The notes beneath the pieces are model-generated. The model was not told where the DNA came from, did not search any database, and saw only the letters and a program-made list of their open reading frames with translations. Positions 8,588 through 16,470 of a stretch of 64,000 bases of DNA are shown piece after piece; position 1 is the first letter of the stretch, and the number at the start of each line of letters is the position of its first letter. Origin of the DNA: Candidatus Poribacteria bacterium (GTDB taxonomy: Bacteria > Poribacteria > WGA-4E > GCA-2687025); assembly GCA_018644665.1 (NCBI GenBank), contig JABGQA010000118.1, forward strand, positions 62,001 through 126,000, in the 5' to 3' direction. Position numbers and translations under genes: made by a program.

Positions 8588-8772
8588 ACCCCAGCCGGCT
8601 GTCGTCGCCGCGACAAGCCGCGATCGCGCGTACCTAGCCGGGCAATGATGCCTGGCGGGGGCCGCGCCCTGCCGACACATCGCCCTCTCGCGGCTATCGT
8701 GCTGCGCGGTTCCCAACGTGGCGAGGCGAGTCCGTACCGCCCGGGCCGGCCCGCCCTCCCGCGGGCTGAGAA

Positions 8773-8801
8773 TTGACTTCCGCATGGGCGCGGCTTACAC
8801 T
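8773..8801 (+). promoter_or_regulatory. Sigma70-type promoter of the malate dehydrogenase gene
   Basis: TTGACT (8773-8778), a 17-base spacer and TACACT (8796-8801). Transcription would begin near 8808, leaving an untranslated leader of about 90 bases. The rest of the 309-base gap 8588-8896 holds no gene or strong hairpin that I can see. Confidence 0.6.
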
Positions 8802-8896
8802 TCCTGCCGGTCTCCCGGCGCGCGTTCGGACCCACCGGCCACACGGGCAGACCCCGATCCCCTGGCGCAGCAAAGTACACGACGAAGGACGCAGCA

Positions 8897-9895
8897 ATGA
8901 GCTACGCGACCGAGGAACGCGTTGCGGTTCTGGGCGCAGCGGGCGCGATAGGATCTAACCTGGCGCAGTCGCTCCTACAACTTGACGTGACGGGCGACGT
9001 CAGGATGTACGACCCCTACGAGGCGGGCCTGGAGGGCGCAGCCGAAGAGATCTACCACTGTGGGTTCGCCGGAGCTGATGTGACGTGGACGGCGTCTCTC
9101 CCCGAAGCCCTTGACGGCGCGTCTTACATCATCACGTCCGGCGGCGCTCCACGCCGCGAAGGCATGACACGCGAGGATCTGCGCCGTGACAATTCGCTGA
9201 TCGCCAAAGACCTTGGCATCGCCATCAAGAAACACTGTCCTGAGCTTAAGCTGCTCGTAGTGATCTTCAATCCGGCGGACATCACGGGACTGACCTCTCT
9301 AGTGCATTCGGGCCTCCCGCCGTCCAACGTCACGACGCTCGCCGCGCTCGATTCGACACGCCTACAGACAGCGCTCGCTCAGCGCTTCGGCGTCCGGCAG
9401 GACAAGGTCACCGGCTGCCGCACCTACGGCGGACACGGCGAGAAGATGGCCATCTTCAAGGGCACGATCAAGATCGACGGCAAGCCGCTCACCGATTACC
9501 TGCGAGAGGGCTTCCTATCGCCAGAGGACTGGCAGGAGATCCAGGAACACACGCAGGGCGGCGGCGCGCGCATCATCAAGCTGCGCGGACGCAGCTCCTT
9601 CCAGTCACCGGCGCACCTGAGCGCTCGTATGGTGAAGGCCGTCGCGGAGGGGTCGGACTTCGAGTGGCCTTGCGGGGCGTACATCACCGACGGCGACTAC
9701 GCCGGCGTGATGATGGCCGCGGACACGTCGCTCGGGAAGACGGGTGTGCGCTACCGAATCCCCGACGGCGACGCCGAGGACCTCGCCGCGCTGAAGGACT
9801 CCCACGCGCACCTCGTGTCCCTCCGCGACCAGACCATCGCCGACGGCATCCTCCCGCCACTCAACGAGTGGAAGCGCCACAACTCGAACCTGTAG
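8897..9895 (+). CDS. mdh: Malate dehydrogenase (NAD-dependent, LDH/MDH family)
   Basis: 332 residues. It interconverts malate and oxaloacetate with NAD in the cytoplasm as part of the TCA cycle. The Rossmann motif is GAAGAIGSN (about 14-22). The substrate loop APRREGMTREDLRRDN supplies the mobile-loop arginines, LDSTRLQTAL gives the Asp/Arg pair, and YGGHGEKM holds the catalytic H180. The arginine-containing loop points to malate rather than lactate. Several stretches differ from the E. coli type, and the C-terminus is about 15 residues longer than most. The ATG has an AGGACG-type ribosome site. Monocistronic: strong promoter before it and a perfect hairpin after it. Confidence 0.85.
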   Translation: MSYATEERVAVLGAAGAIGSNLAQSLLQLDVTGDVRMYDPYEAGLEGAAEEIYHCGFAGADVTWTASLPEALDGASYIITSGGAPRREGMTREDLRRDNSLIAKDLGIAIKKHCPELKLLVVIFNPADITGLTSLVHSGLPPSNVTTLAALDSTRLQTALAQRFGVRQDKVTGCRTYGGHGEKMAIFKGTIKIDGKPLTDYLREGFLSPEDWQEIQEHTQGGGARIIKLRGRSSFQSPAHLSARMVKAVAEGSDFEWPCGAYITDGDYAGVMMAADTSLGKTGVRYRIPDGDAEDLAALKDSHAHLVSLRDQTIADGILPPLNEWKRHNSNL

Positions 9896-9924
9896 ACCGG
9901 GGCGAACAGTCGCGCATGGATGGA

Positions 9925-9958
9925 ACGACGCCGAGATGGTTCGCCGCCTCGGCGTCGT
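9925..9958. terminator. Bidirectional hairpin between convergent mdh and GH172 genes
   Basis: A perfect 11-base inverted repeat, ACGACGCCGAG (9925-9935) and CTCGGCGTCGT (9948-9958), with a 12-base loop. There is no clear U-tract on either side, as often in GC-rich genomes. It is placed to serve both converging transcripts. Confidence 0.6.
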
Positions 9959-10005
9959 CACGTACGATGGGAGTTTCCGTCGCGGGCGGGCCGCTAACGC
10001 CTCGG

Positions 10006-11970
10006 CTACTCCCGCGGGGCTGCCACGCGCACGTAGTCGATGCCGATGTGCCCTGCGGTTGTGCAGGTCAGTGTCAGCGTCGCGGAGTCACCCGACGCCT
10101 CTCCTACGCTGAACTCCCGCAGATGGACGAGGGCCGTGTGGGCCAGGTTGATCTCCTGTCCCTCGGCGTCGTCGACCGACACGCGGCACGCGCCGCCCCC
10201 CGGCCGTTTCGTGAGGCACACGATGACGCCGTGCTGCCCCTCGCCTTCGACAGGCACTTCCAGCGACACGGAGTCGCCCTCCCTGGCCGCGAAGCAAACC
10301 TGCGAGCCTCCAGACCACAGCGGCCCGCTCTCGGTGTCCACGCGGCCCGCAGCGACCTGCAGGCGCTCCGCCTCGTGAACCACAGAGTTCGAGGCCGACC
10401 CCGCCGCGAGTACCTCCCACGCTGGCGGATCGTGCAGCACTAGCATCGACGGGTTGATCTGCGGGTGGTCGTCCCGCGCGCCCGGCCGCGTGTAGCAGTA
10501 CCCGATCCGGCCGTAGCTGATACCCTTCGTTGGCGTGTGCGTCTGTAGTTCCATGTAGAACTCGATGGACTTCGCGAATGGCAACGCGTCGATCATGTGC
10601 CAGCGGTGGTTCGCCACGTAGCCACGGTTGCCGGGGCCGTCGTTGCGCGGCTGACCGATGTACGCCGCCTGGAACAGCTCGGGCGAACTCCACGAGTAGC
10701 CGAAGTAGTCCTCGGACCCGGTGCCGAATGTGCTCGGGAACGACTCGCCGTCGATGTATATCTTCTCGTCGCCTTCGCCCCACCAGCCGCCACCTGGCGT
10801 CGGGATCGGAGTGGGATTCATCAGCATCAGGGAGGTCCCGACCCATACCCCGCCGCCGTTGACGATGAGATACGGCCAGTCGTACCCGTCCGGCCGGCCT
10901 TCCACCCCGTGGTCAATGCGCCACTTCGCGCGTAGGTGCATGGAGGTCTCGGTCCACTCGTACGGGCCGCGCACGACCTGACCGGACACGGTGACTGTCT
11001 GCGGGCCGTAGTTCTTGAGTCGTATTGTCGCCCAATGCCCGAACGGCATCACGAGCCGGCAGTGCATCGTGCCGTCCGATTCGACCACGAACGGCAGCGA
11101 CACGAGCGGGCACACACCCGGCGCGGAGCCGAAGAAGTCGCCGATGGGGCTCTCGATCTGCGGGGTGGGCGACCCATCGAAGAACACCTGAAGGACCACC
11201 TCGCGCAGGGCGTCGCGGGTGTTAGGCGCCGAGACGCGCGCCGTCAGCGTGCTGATCGCGCCCGGGCCCTCCTCGTCGAAGATGTCTCCCTCGCCGCCCG
11301 GCCCGATCGTCACGTCGAACGGGGTGACGGACTCCGATCGCACCGGCAGGTTCATGGCGTCCGTCAGCCGATCGCCTACCTCTGTGGCGATGACCTGATA
11401 CTTCGCGAGTTCCTCCATCGAGAACGTGTCTACGTCGGCTCCGTCGGCATATTGGCGGAAGTTGAGCTGGTAGTAGAACCCGTTCCAGTCGCCGTCGTGC
11501 GTGACCTTGCAGCCGTCGCGGAACGGGAACGGAAAGTAGAGATTGCCGGCTTTTCCTGCGGGGGGTCGCACTGCGAACGGCTCGGGGAACCCCTCGACCT
11601 TCCCGTCTACGAGGTCGAGCATGGACGCTTCCAGGACTGGCTCGTCATTGCCGTCCACGTAGATGCGCAGCTTGCCTTCCTCGCCTACCCACGGGTTCGC
11701 GGACCAGAACCGCACCAACGCCCCCGGCCCGTCGACTTCTGCTAGCACGTGTTCGGTGCGGCCGGCGATGGTTTCGTCCCGCAGGTAGTTCTTTCGGTCG
11801 GTCGTGTTCGTGTTGTCGCCGTTGGCGAACCAGCCCGGAGCGTCCGGCGCCACGGAACGTCGGTCATACGAGGAGAACTGGATGCACTTGTAGTGGGGAT
11901 CGGGATAGTACGTGATGCTATCGAGGTCGATCATTTCCCTCAGTAGCCTACCGGTAGTTACTTTGGACAC
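10006..11970 (-). CDS. GH172 (former DUF2961) family glycoside hydrolase-like protein
   Basis: 654 residues from a GTG that has AAAGGA nine bases upstream; the longer frame to 12057 lacks a ribosome site. The N-terminal two thirds match the DUF2961 family, now GH172, whose characterised members act on fructofuranosyl or arabinofuranosyl linkages. Recognisable blocks include GPGALVRFWSANP near the start, the FPFPFRDGCKVT strand, and GTGSEDYFGYSWSSPE with the Gly-Ser-Glu-Asp-Tyr signature. The last 130 residues (from VVHEAERLQV) form a CBM35-like jelly roll ending in GHIGIDYVRV. There is no signal peptide, so the enzyme seems cytoplasmic, which is notable for a glycosidase. It is downstream of phyH on the same strand and probably co-transcribed with it. 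Confidence 0.8.
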   Translation of the reverse strand: MSKVTTGRLLREMIDLDSITYYPDPHYKCIQFSSYDRRSVAPDAPGWFANGDNTNTTDRKNYLRDETIAGRTEHVLAEVDGPGALVRFWSANPWVGEEGKLRIYVDGNDEPVLEASMLDLVDGKVEGFPEPFAVRPPAGKAGNLYFPFPFRDGCKVTHDGDWNGFYYQLNFRQYADGADVDTFSMEELAKYQVIATEVGDRLTDAMNLPVRSESVTPFDVTIGPGGEGDIFDEEGPGAISTLTARVSAPNTRDALREVVLQVFFDGSPTPQIESPIGDFFGSAPGVCPLVSLPFVVESDGTMHCRLVMPFGHWATIRLKNYGPQTVTVSGQVVRGPYEWTETSMHLRAKWRIDHGVEGRPDGYDWPYLIVNGGGVWVGTSLMLMNPTPIPTPGGGWWGEGDEKIYIDGESFPSTFGTGSEDYFGYSWSSPELFQAAYIGQPRNDGPGNRGYVANHRWHMIDALPFAKSIEFYMELQTHTPTKGISYGRIGYCYTRPGARDDHPQINPSMLVLHDPPAWEVLAAGSASNSVVHEAERLQVAAGRVDTESGPLWSGGSQVCFAAREGDSVSLEVPVEGEGQHGVIVCLTKRPGGGACRVSVDDAEGQEINLAHTALVHLREFSVGEASGDSATLTLTCTTAGHIGIDYVRVAAPRE

Positions 11971-12112
11971 GAGGCGCCGTCCTTTCGTAGCGGAGTGCGC
12001 GATGGTCTGGGGCGGAGGGTTCCGACTTGGCCTTGAGCGCGGCCGGGTCGAGAGCATACGCGCGCGAGGCTAGACGGGCAAGAGCAGGGCCGGGGCGGCT
12101 CTGCCGGTGGCC

Positions 12113-12976
12113 TCAACGGACGGCATCGCCCAGCAACGGCCGCCGAAGTTGCGTCTGGATCTCGTATATAGAGCCCACCCGCTCAGGCGACGGGAGTGGA
12201 ATCCGGACCGGCACGTCGGTGACGCGCGGCGTCCACGTCGGCTCGCCTCGGATGATCGTCGCGTTGAAGGCATCCCAGTTGCCTGCGCCGAGGAGCGGCC
12301 AGGCGTCGAGGGCGCAGTATTGGAACAGGAGCAGACGCCGGGGCGAGGCCGACGTGTTCGGGCGCGACCCGTGTGCGATGCGCGCGTGGTGCAGGCTGAT
12401 GCTCCCGGCCTTCATCGTCACCTCGACGGCCCCGCTCGGGTCGAACGCGTCGTCCGTGATGGCGCCAACGAACACGCCGTCCTGATGGTGATCGTAGATC
12501 GGCCCCTTGTGCGACCCGGGGGCCATCAACATGCAGCCGTTTTCGGTCGTCATGTCGTCGAGCGCGATCCCAACGGCTAGCAGGTCGTCGTTCGTGTGCG
12601 GATAGAACGCCCAGTCCTGGTGCCACTCCACGGCGCTGCCGTAGCCGGACCACTTCATGTTCAGTTTGTCGCCGTTGTATCTCAGCCCTTCGCCGATGAG
12701 CGACGAGACGATTGCGAGGATCCCCTCGTGTCGAAGGGCGTCCCGGTATGCAGCGTGGCTGGCGACGGGGCTCTTCAGACGGCGCAGCCGTGGAGTCTGG
12801 GGCGTGTGGCCGGGCTCCAGATCGAAGATGTCCGTGTGCTCGGTCGCCTCCCGTGAGGCTTCGACGAACTCGTCCGTGACCCGGCGCAGGCGCGCTATGT
12901 CGGCCGGCGACAGTACATCCCTCGCGACGACATATCCCCGATCGTGGTACTGTTCGATCTGCGTGGGCGTGAGCAT
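12113..12976 (-). CDS. Phytanoyl-CoA dioxygenase (PhyH) family protein
   Basis: 287 residues; an AGGGGGA ribosome site lies just before the ATG. This is an Fe(II)/2-oxoglutarate dioxygenase. The iron ligands are H119 and D121 (WHQDW) and H202 (IAHGSRPN), with R205 the likely 2-oxoglutarate anchor. Family members hydroxylate varied small molecules; bacterial members rarely act on phytanoyl-CoA, so the name gives only the fold and chemistry. A consensus promoter precedes it and the GH172 gene follows after about 140 bases. Co-transcription suggests that the hydroxylated substrate is a carbohydrate or natural product, which is inference. Confidence 0.85.
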   Translation of the reverse strand: MLTPTQIEQYHDRGYVVARDVLSPADIARLRRVTDEFVEASREATEHTDIFDLEPGHTPQTPRLRRLKSPVASHAAYRDALRHEGILAIVSSLIGEGLRYNGDKLNMKWSGYGSAVEWHQDWAFYPHTNDDLLAVGIALDDMTTENGCMLMAPGSHKGPIYDHHQDGVFVGAITDDAFDPSGAVEVTMKAGSISLHHARIAHGSRPNTSASPRRLLLFQYCALDAWPLLGAGNWDAFNATIIRGEPTWTPRVTDVPVRIPLPSPERVGSIYEIQTQLRRPLLGDAVR

Positions 12977-13009
12977 ATGTCCCCCTGTGCGGTGTGCGTG
13001 CCCGGCCCA

Positions 13010-13038
13010 AGGCTACGAAACCGGCGCGGGAGGGTCAA
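13010..13038 (-). promoter_or_regulatory. Sigma70-type promoter of the phyH-GH172 pair
   Basis: Reading the minus strand: TTGACC (13038-13033), a 17-base spacer and TAGCCT (13015-13010). The predicted start is about 30 bases before the PhyH ATG, leaving room for its AGGGGGA site. Confidence 0.6.
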
Positions 13039-13145
13039 CGCCGGCATGTAGGCGCGTCGTACGTGAAACGAGCGGCTGCGGGCCGGACGTTCTACTCGTG
13101 TGACGATGGGTCCCGCCGCCACGGTCGAGGAAGGATGCACTCCGC

Positions 13146-14354
13146 ATGTCGCTAGCATTCGCTGGACGCGGACGAGTGGCGTGCGCGCTGCTGATCGCTG
13201 TGTCGTTCACGACGACGGCCGCGGGCGCGTCCGCCGAGCGCGGTTACCACTCCGCGGTGGTCGTCGCCGCCGACACGGGCCAAACCCTTGTCGAACAGGA
13301 CGCGGACGCCCAGTGGGAGCCGGCCTCCCTAGTCAAGATGATGCTCTCGCTCGTCGCGCGTGAGCGTGCGGTGACGACTGCATTCCACATGCTCACCCCG
13401 GTGCGGACTTCCGCCTACGCGAGCAAGATGGGTGGCTCGCAGGTCTACCTGAAACACGGTGAGGTGTTCACGCTCTCCTCCATGCTGCAGGCCATGGAAA
13501 TCGCCTCCGCGAACGACGCGAGCGTGGCCGTGGCAGAAGCGATCGCGGGCTCGACCGACGCCACCGTGGACCTCATGAACTTCAGGGCGCGCGAGCTTGG
13601 TATGGCGGCCACGACGTTCGTCAACGTCCACGGCCTCCCGACCGCGCCCGGAGAAGCCGGGAACGTCACGACGGCGCGCGACATGGCGACGCTTGCGCGG
13701 GCGCTTCTGACCGAGCATCCAGGGATTCTGCTTACCGGTTCGACGAAAACCGCGCCGTTCCGTGGCGGCGAGTTCATCCTCTACAACACGAACAAGCAGT
13801 TCCTGCAGGCATTCGACGGCGCAGACGGTCTCAAGACGGGGTACCACAAAGCGGCGAAGTACAACATTGCCGCGACGGCGCAACGCGAAGACATGCGGCT
13901 CATTGCCGTTGTCCTGGGGGCCGATTCAGGCGACAAGCGGACCCGCGGGGTGAGCCGTCTGCTGGACAGCGCGTTCGCGACGTACAAGCGTGACACGGTC
14001 GTCGACGCAGGCGAACGGCTCCCCGACCAGGTGTATGTCGAGGGCAGCGCACACCGGTATGCGCCTCTACAGGTGGCAGGCGACCTCGCCATTTTCGCGA
14101 AGCGGAGCGATTTTGCGAACGTGCGCATCGTCCCGACCGACATCCCGGTCCTACAGGCTCCTATCGCGGCTGGGACACCGGCCGGCATGATCGTCGCTAG
14201 ACTGGGAGGCCGGGAGTTGGGCAAGGCCCCTCTCGTCGTGGCTGAGACCGTCGACCGCGCCCCGTTTCTCTGGCGCGTGTGGCACTGGCGCACGCCGCGT
14301 CCCACCCGCGGTCGCTTCCTCCAGGCCGGCGCGCAACTCGCGGGCGGGTTCTAG
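13146..14354 (+). CDS. D-alanyl-D-alanine carboxypeptidase (peptidase S11, DacA/DacF-like)
   Basis: 402 residues with a signal peptide (about 1-30). It trims the terminal D-alanine of peptidoglycan stem peptides in the periplasm. All three penicillin-binding motifs are present: SLVK (S61 nucleophile, K64), SAN (S121-N123) and KTG (K230). After the catalytic domain comes a PBP5-type C-terminal beta domain (about 285-370). The end, WRVWHWRTPRPTRGRF, could be the amphipathic membrane-binding helix of this class. I see no clear promoter in the 169-base gap upstream that it shares with phyH. Confidence 0.85.
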   Translation: MSLAFAGRGRVACALLIAVSFTTTAAGASAERGYHSAVVVAADTGQTLVEQDADAQWEPASLVKMMLSLVARERAVTTAFHMLTPVRTSAYASKMGGSQVYLKHGEVFTLSSMLQAMEIASANDASVAVAEAIAGSTDATVDLMNFRARELGMAATTFVNVHGLPTAPGEAGNVTTARDMATLARALLTEHPGILLTGSTKTAPFRGGEFILYNTNKQFLQAFDGADGLKTGYHKAAKYNIAATAQREDMRLIAVVLGADSGDKRTRGVSRLLDSAFATYKRDTVVDAGERLPDQVYVEGSAHRYAPLQVAGDLAIFAKRSDFANVRIVPTDIPVLQAPIAAGTPAGMIVARLGGRELGKAPLVVAETVDRAPFLWRVWHWRTPRPTRGRFLQAGAQLAGGF

Positions 14355-14488
14355 AGCCGTCACCAGCCCTTCGCCATCCTGAACGCTCCGTGTTCGCGCC
14401 CTGTCCCGGTGACGAGCGCGTCCGCGCCGAGTACTATCGGCCCAGAGGCGCGGTGGCGACCCCATCCAACTCGACGGAGCCCTTCACC

Positions 14489-15547
14489 ATGCGCGAGGCC
14501 GGCAAGACCTTTCTGTACGAACTCCTCGACACGCCAGGCCCGTCGGGTTACGAGCAGCCGGTTCAGACCTGCGTCCGGTCGTACGCGGAGGCGTTTGCCG
14601 ATTCCGTGGTGACCGACGTGCATGGGAACGTCGTCGTCGGCGTGAACGACGGAGGCGCCCCACGCGTGATGCTGGCCGGGCACTGCGACCAGATCGGCTT
14701 CATCGTCCAGCACATCGACGACGACGGCTTCATCTCCTTCGCCGGGATAGGCGGGCATGACGCGACCGTGCTAATCGGGCAGCGGGTGCGCGTGTGGACG
14801 CGTGACGGCTCGGTGCCCGGCGTGATAGCACGGAAGGCGATCCACCTACTCTCGGCCGATGAGCGGGCGAAGGTCTCCGAAATCCACGCGCTGTGGATAG
14901 ACATAGGCGCGAGGGACGGAACCGAGGCGCGGGCGATGGCGCAGGTCGGCGACCCGGTCACGTTCGAACTCGGCGTCACGGACCTCCTCAACGGCAACAT
15001 CGCCTCACCAGGGACCGACAACAAGGTCGGCGTATGGATCGTGATGGAGGCGGCGCGACGCGTCGCGGAGGCAGACGCTCAGGCCGCCGTGTTCGCCGTG
15101 TCGACTGTTCAGGAGGAACTCGGCACGCGCGGCGCGCAGACGGCGGCATATGCGGTGCGACCGGACGTCGGCATAGCCATTGACGTCAACCACGCGACGG
15201 ATGTGCCAGGCGTCGACGCGAAGCGCTACGGCGACGTGAAGCTGGGAGGTGGCCCGGTGGTGGTGCGGGGCCCGAACATCAACCCGCGCGTGTTCGACCT
15301 CGTCGTTGCGGCTGCGGAGGAGGCCGCGATCCCGATACAGATCGTCGCTCACCCGGGGCCGACGCCAACAGACGCCCGCGCGCTGCAGGTCGCCCGGGAA
15401 GGCGTGGCGACCGGCCTGATCAAGGTCCCCAACCGGTACATGCACTCAACGGTGGAGGTCGTGAATCTCGGCGACGTCGAGCAGGCGGCGGAGCTTCTGG
15501 CTACATTCATCATGTCGCTAACCGCCGGCGCCGACTTTACCCCGTGA
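14489..15547 (+). CDS. M42 family metallo-aminopeptidase (glutamyl aminopeptidase/FrvX-like)
   Basis: 352 residues; start chosen at the ATG with GGAG nine bases upstream, giving the normal family start at FLYELLDTPGPSGYE. M42 enzymes are cytoplasmic dizinc aminopeptidases that form large tetrahedral shells and finish peptide degradation. Metal ligands are visible as H in AGHCDQIGF, D in GTDNKVGVW, E in VQEELGTRGA (with the adjacent Glu as general base), D in AIDVNHATD and H in YMHSTVE. The stop is followed 116 bases later by the isomerase start, and no terminator is seen, so co-transcription is possible. Confidence 0.85.
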   Translation: MREAGKTFLYELLDTPGPSGYEQPVQTCVRSYAEAFADSVVTDVHGNVVVGVNDGGAPRVMLAGHCDQIGFIVQHIDDDGFISFAGIGGHDATVLIGQRVRVWTRDGSVPGVIARKAIHLLSADERAKVSEIHALWIDIGARDGTEARAMAQVGDPVTFELGVTDLLNGNIASPGTDNKVGVWIVMEAARRVAEADAQAAVFAVSTVQEELGTRGAQTAAYAVRPDVGIAIDVNHATDVPGVDAKRYGDVKLGGGPVVVRGPNINPRVFDLVVAAAEEAAIPIQIVAHPGPTPTDARALQVAREGVATGLIKVPNRYMHSTVEVVNLGDVEQAAELLATFIMSLTAGADFTP

Positions 15548-15663
15548 CGCGCGCCCGCGGCGTGTCCGGTGGGTGTCCGGCCGACCGCAATGCGCTATCT
15601 TCTCACGCACGCGTCGCCATACACGGTATATCGCTCGACGGAGCAGCACGGAAGGAAACGCCT

Positions 15664-16467
15664 GTGAGCTGGGAATTGGGAGCCACGACACGCCCATGGC
15701 ACGACATCTCGTTTGAGGACGCCTGCGCAGCCATAGCCGACGCTGGCTACACGGATCTGGCGATCTTCGCCAACAAGGGCGAACACCCCTTGACCGCGAA
15801 GTCCACCCCGGCAGACGTGGACCGTGTGAAGCGTGTGACAGCACAGCACGGTCTGAACCCGTCGATGCTGTTGGCAAGCCCGCCGTTGCGCGGCGAGGTG
15901 GCCGAAGCTATCGCGGAATACCGCACGCTCATCGACCTGTGCGTTGACGCGGGCGTGAAGTACCTCATGGACTGCGGCACATCGGACGAGTCGCTCTACG
16001 AGCGGTACTACGAGACGATGGCGGAACTAGGGCCGTACGCAATCGAGCAGGGCATCGAGCTACAGCTCAAGCCGCACGGTGGGATCAGCCTCACGGGCGC
16101 AGACCTGCGGACGGCGCACGAGCGTGTCGACTCAGCCGGGTTCACAATCTGCTACGACCCCGGGAACATCATCTACTACACCAAGGGCGAGAACCGGCCC
16201 GAGACGGACGTCCATGATGTCGGCGAGTTGGTCACAACCTGCATCATTAAGGACTGCACCGTCGACGACGGCAAGCCCGAAGTGTGGTTGATGCCGGGCG
16301 AGGGCCTCGTCGACTTCCCGGATGTCCTCGGTAGCCTGATCGGGGCTGGCTTCGACGGTCCGTTCTACGTCGAGTGCCTGGGAGGCGACGACCACGCCGA
16401 GATCAACGCGCGCGCCAAGCGGGTAGTCGCGTGGATGGGCGAGCTGCTCGCGCCGCATCGGGCGTAG
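15664..16467 (+). CDS. Xylose isomerase-like TIM-barrel sugar epimerase/isomerase
   Basis: 267 residues from a GTG with GAAGGAAA seven bases upstream; an earlier in-frame start at 15544 would overlap the M42 gene and add an unrelated N-terminus. The fold is the AP-endonuclease 2 / sugar isomerase TIM barrel. Candidate metal ligands lie in ELQLKPHGG (Glu/His), CYDPGN (Asp), CIIKDC (Lys-Asp) and FYVECLGG (Glu). Such proteins interconvert keto- and aldo-sugars or act on inositol derivatives, often beside Gfo/Idh/MocA oxidoreductases. Its substrate cannot be told. Its stop is only three bases from the stop of the convergent propeller gene. Confidence 0.75.
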   Translation: MSWELGATTRPWHDISFEDACAAIADAGYTDLAIFANKGEHPLTAKSTPADVDRVKRVTAQHGLNPSMLLASPPLRGEVAEAIAEYRTLIDLCVDAGVKYLMDCGTSDESLYERYYETMAELGPYAIEQGIELQLKPHGGISLTGADLRTAHERVDSAGFTICYDPGNIIYYTKGENRPETDVHDVGELVTTCIIKDCTVDDGKPEVWLMPGEGLVDFPDVLGSLIGAGFDGPFYVECLGGDDHAEINARAKRVVAWMGELLAPHRA

Positions 16468-16470
16468 TCG

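Noticed and set aside
9896..10443. Plus-strand reading frame after mdh
   Set aside because: It is antisense to the GH172 gene and follows its codon pattern; the hairpin at 9925 ends mdh transcription.
14279..14488. Upstream extension of the M42 aminopeptidase
   Set aside because: The extension overlaps the S11 peptidase gene and is low-complexity; the family start and a ribosome site fit 14489.
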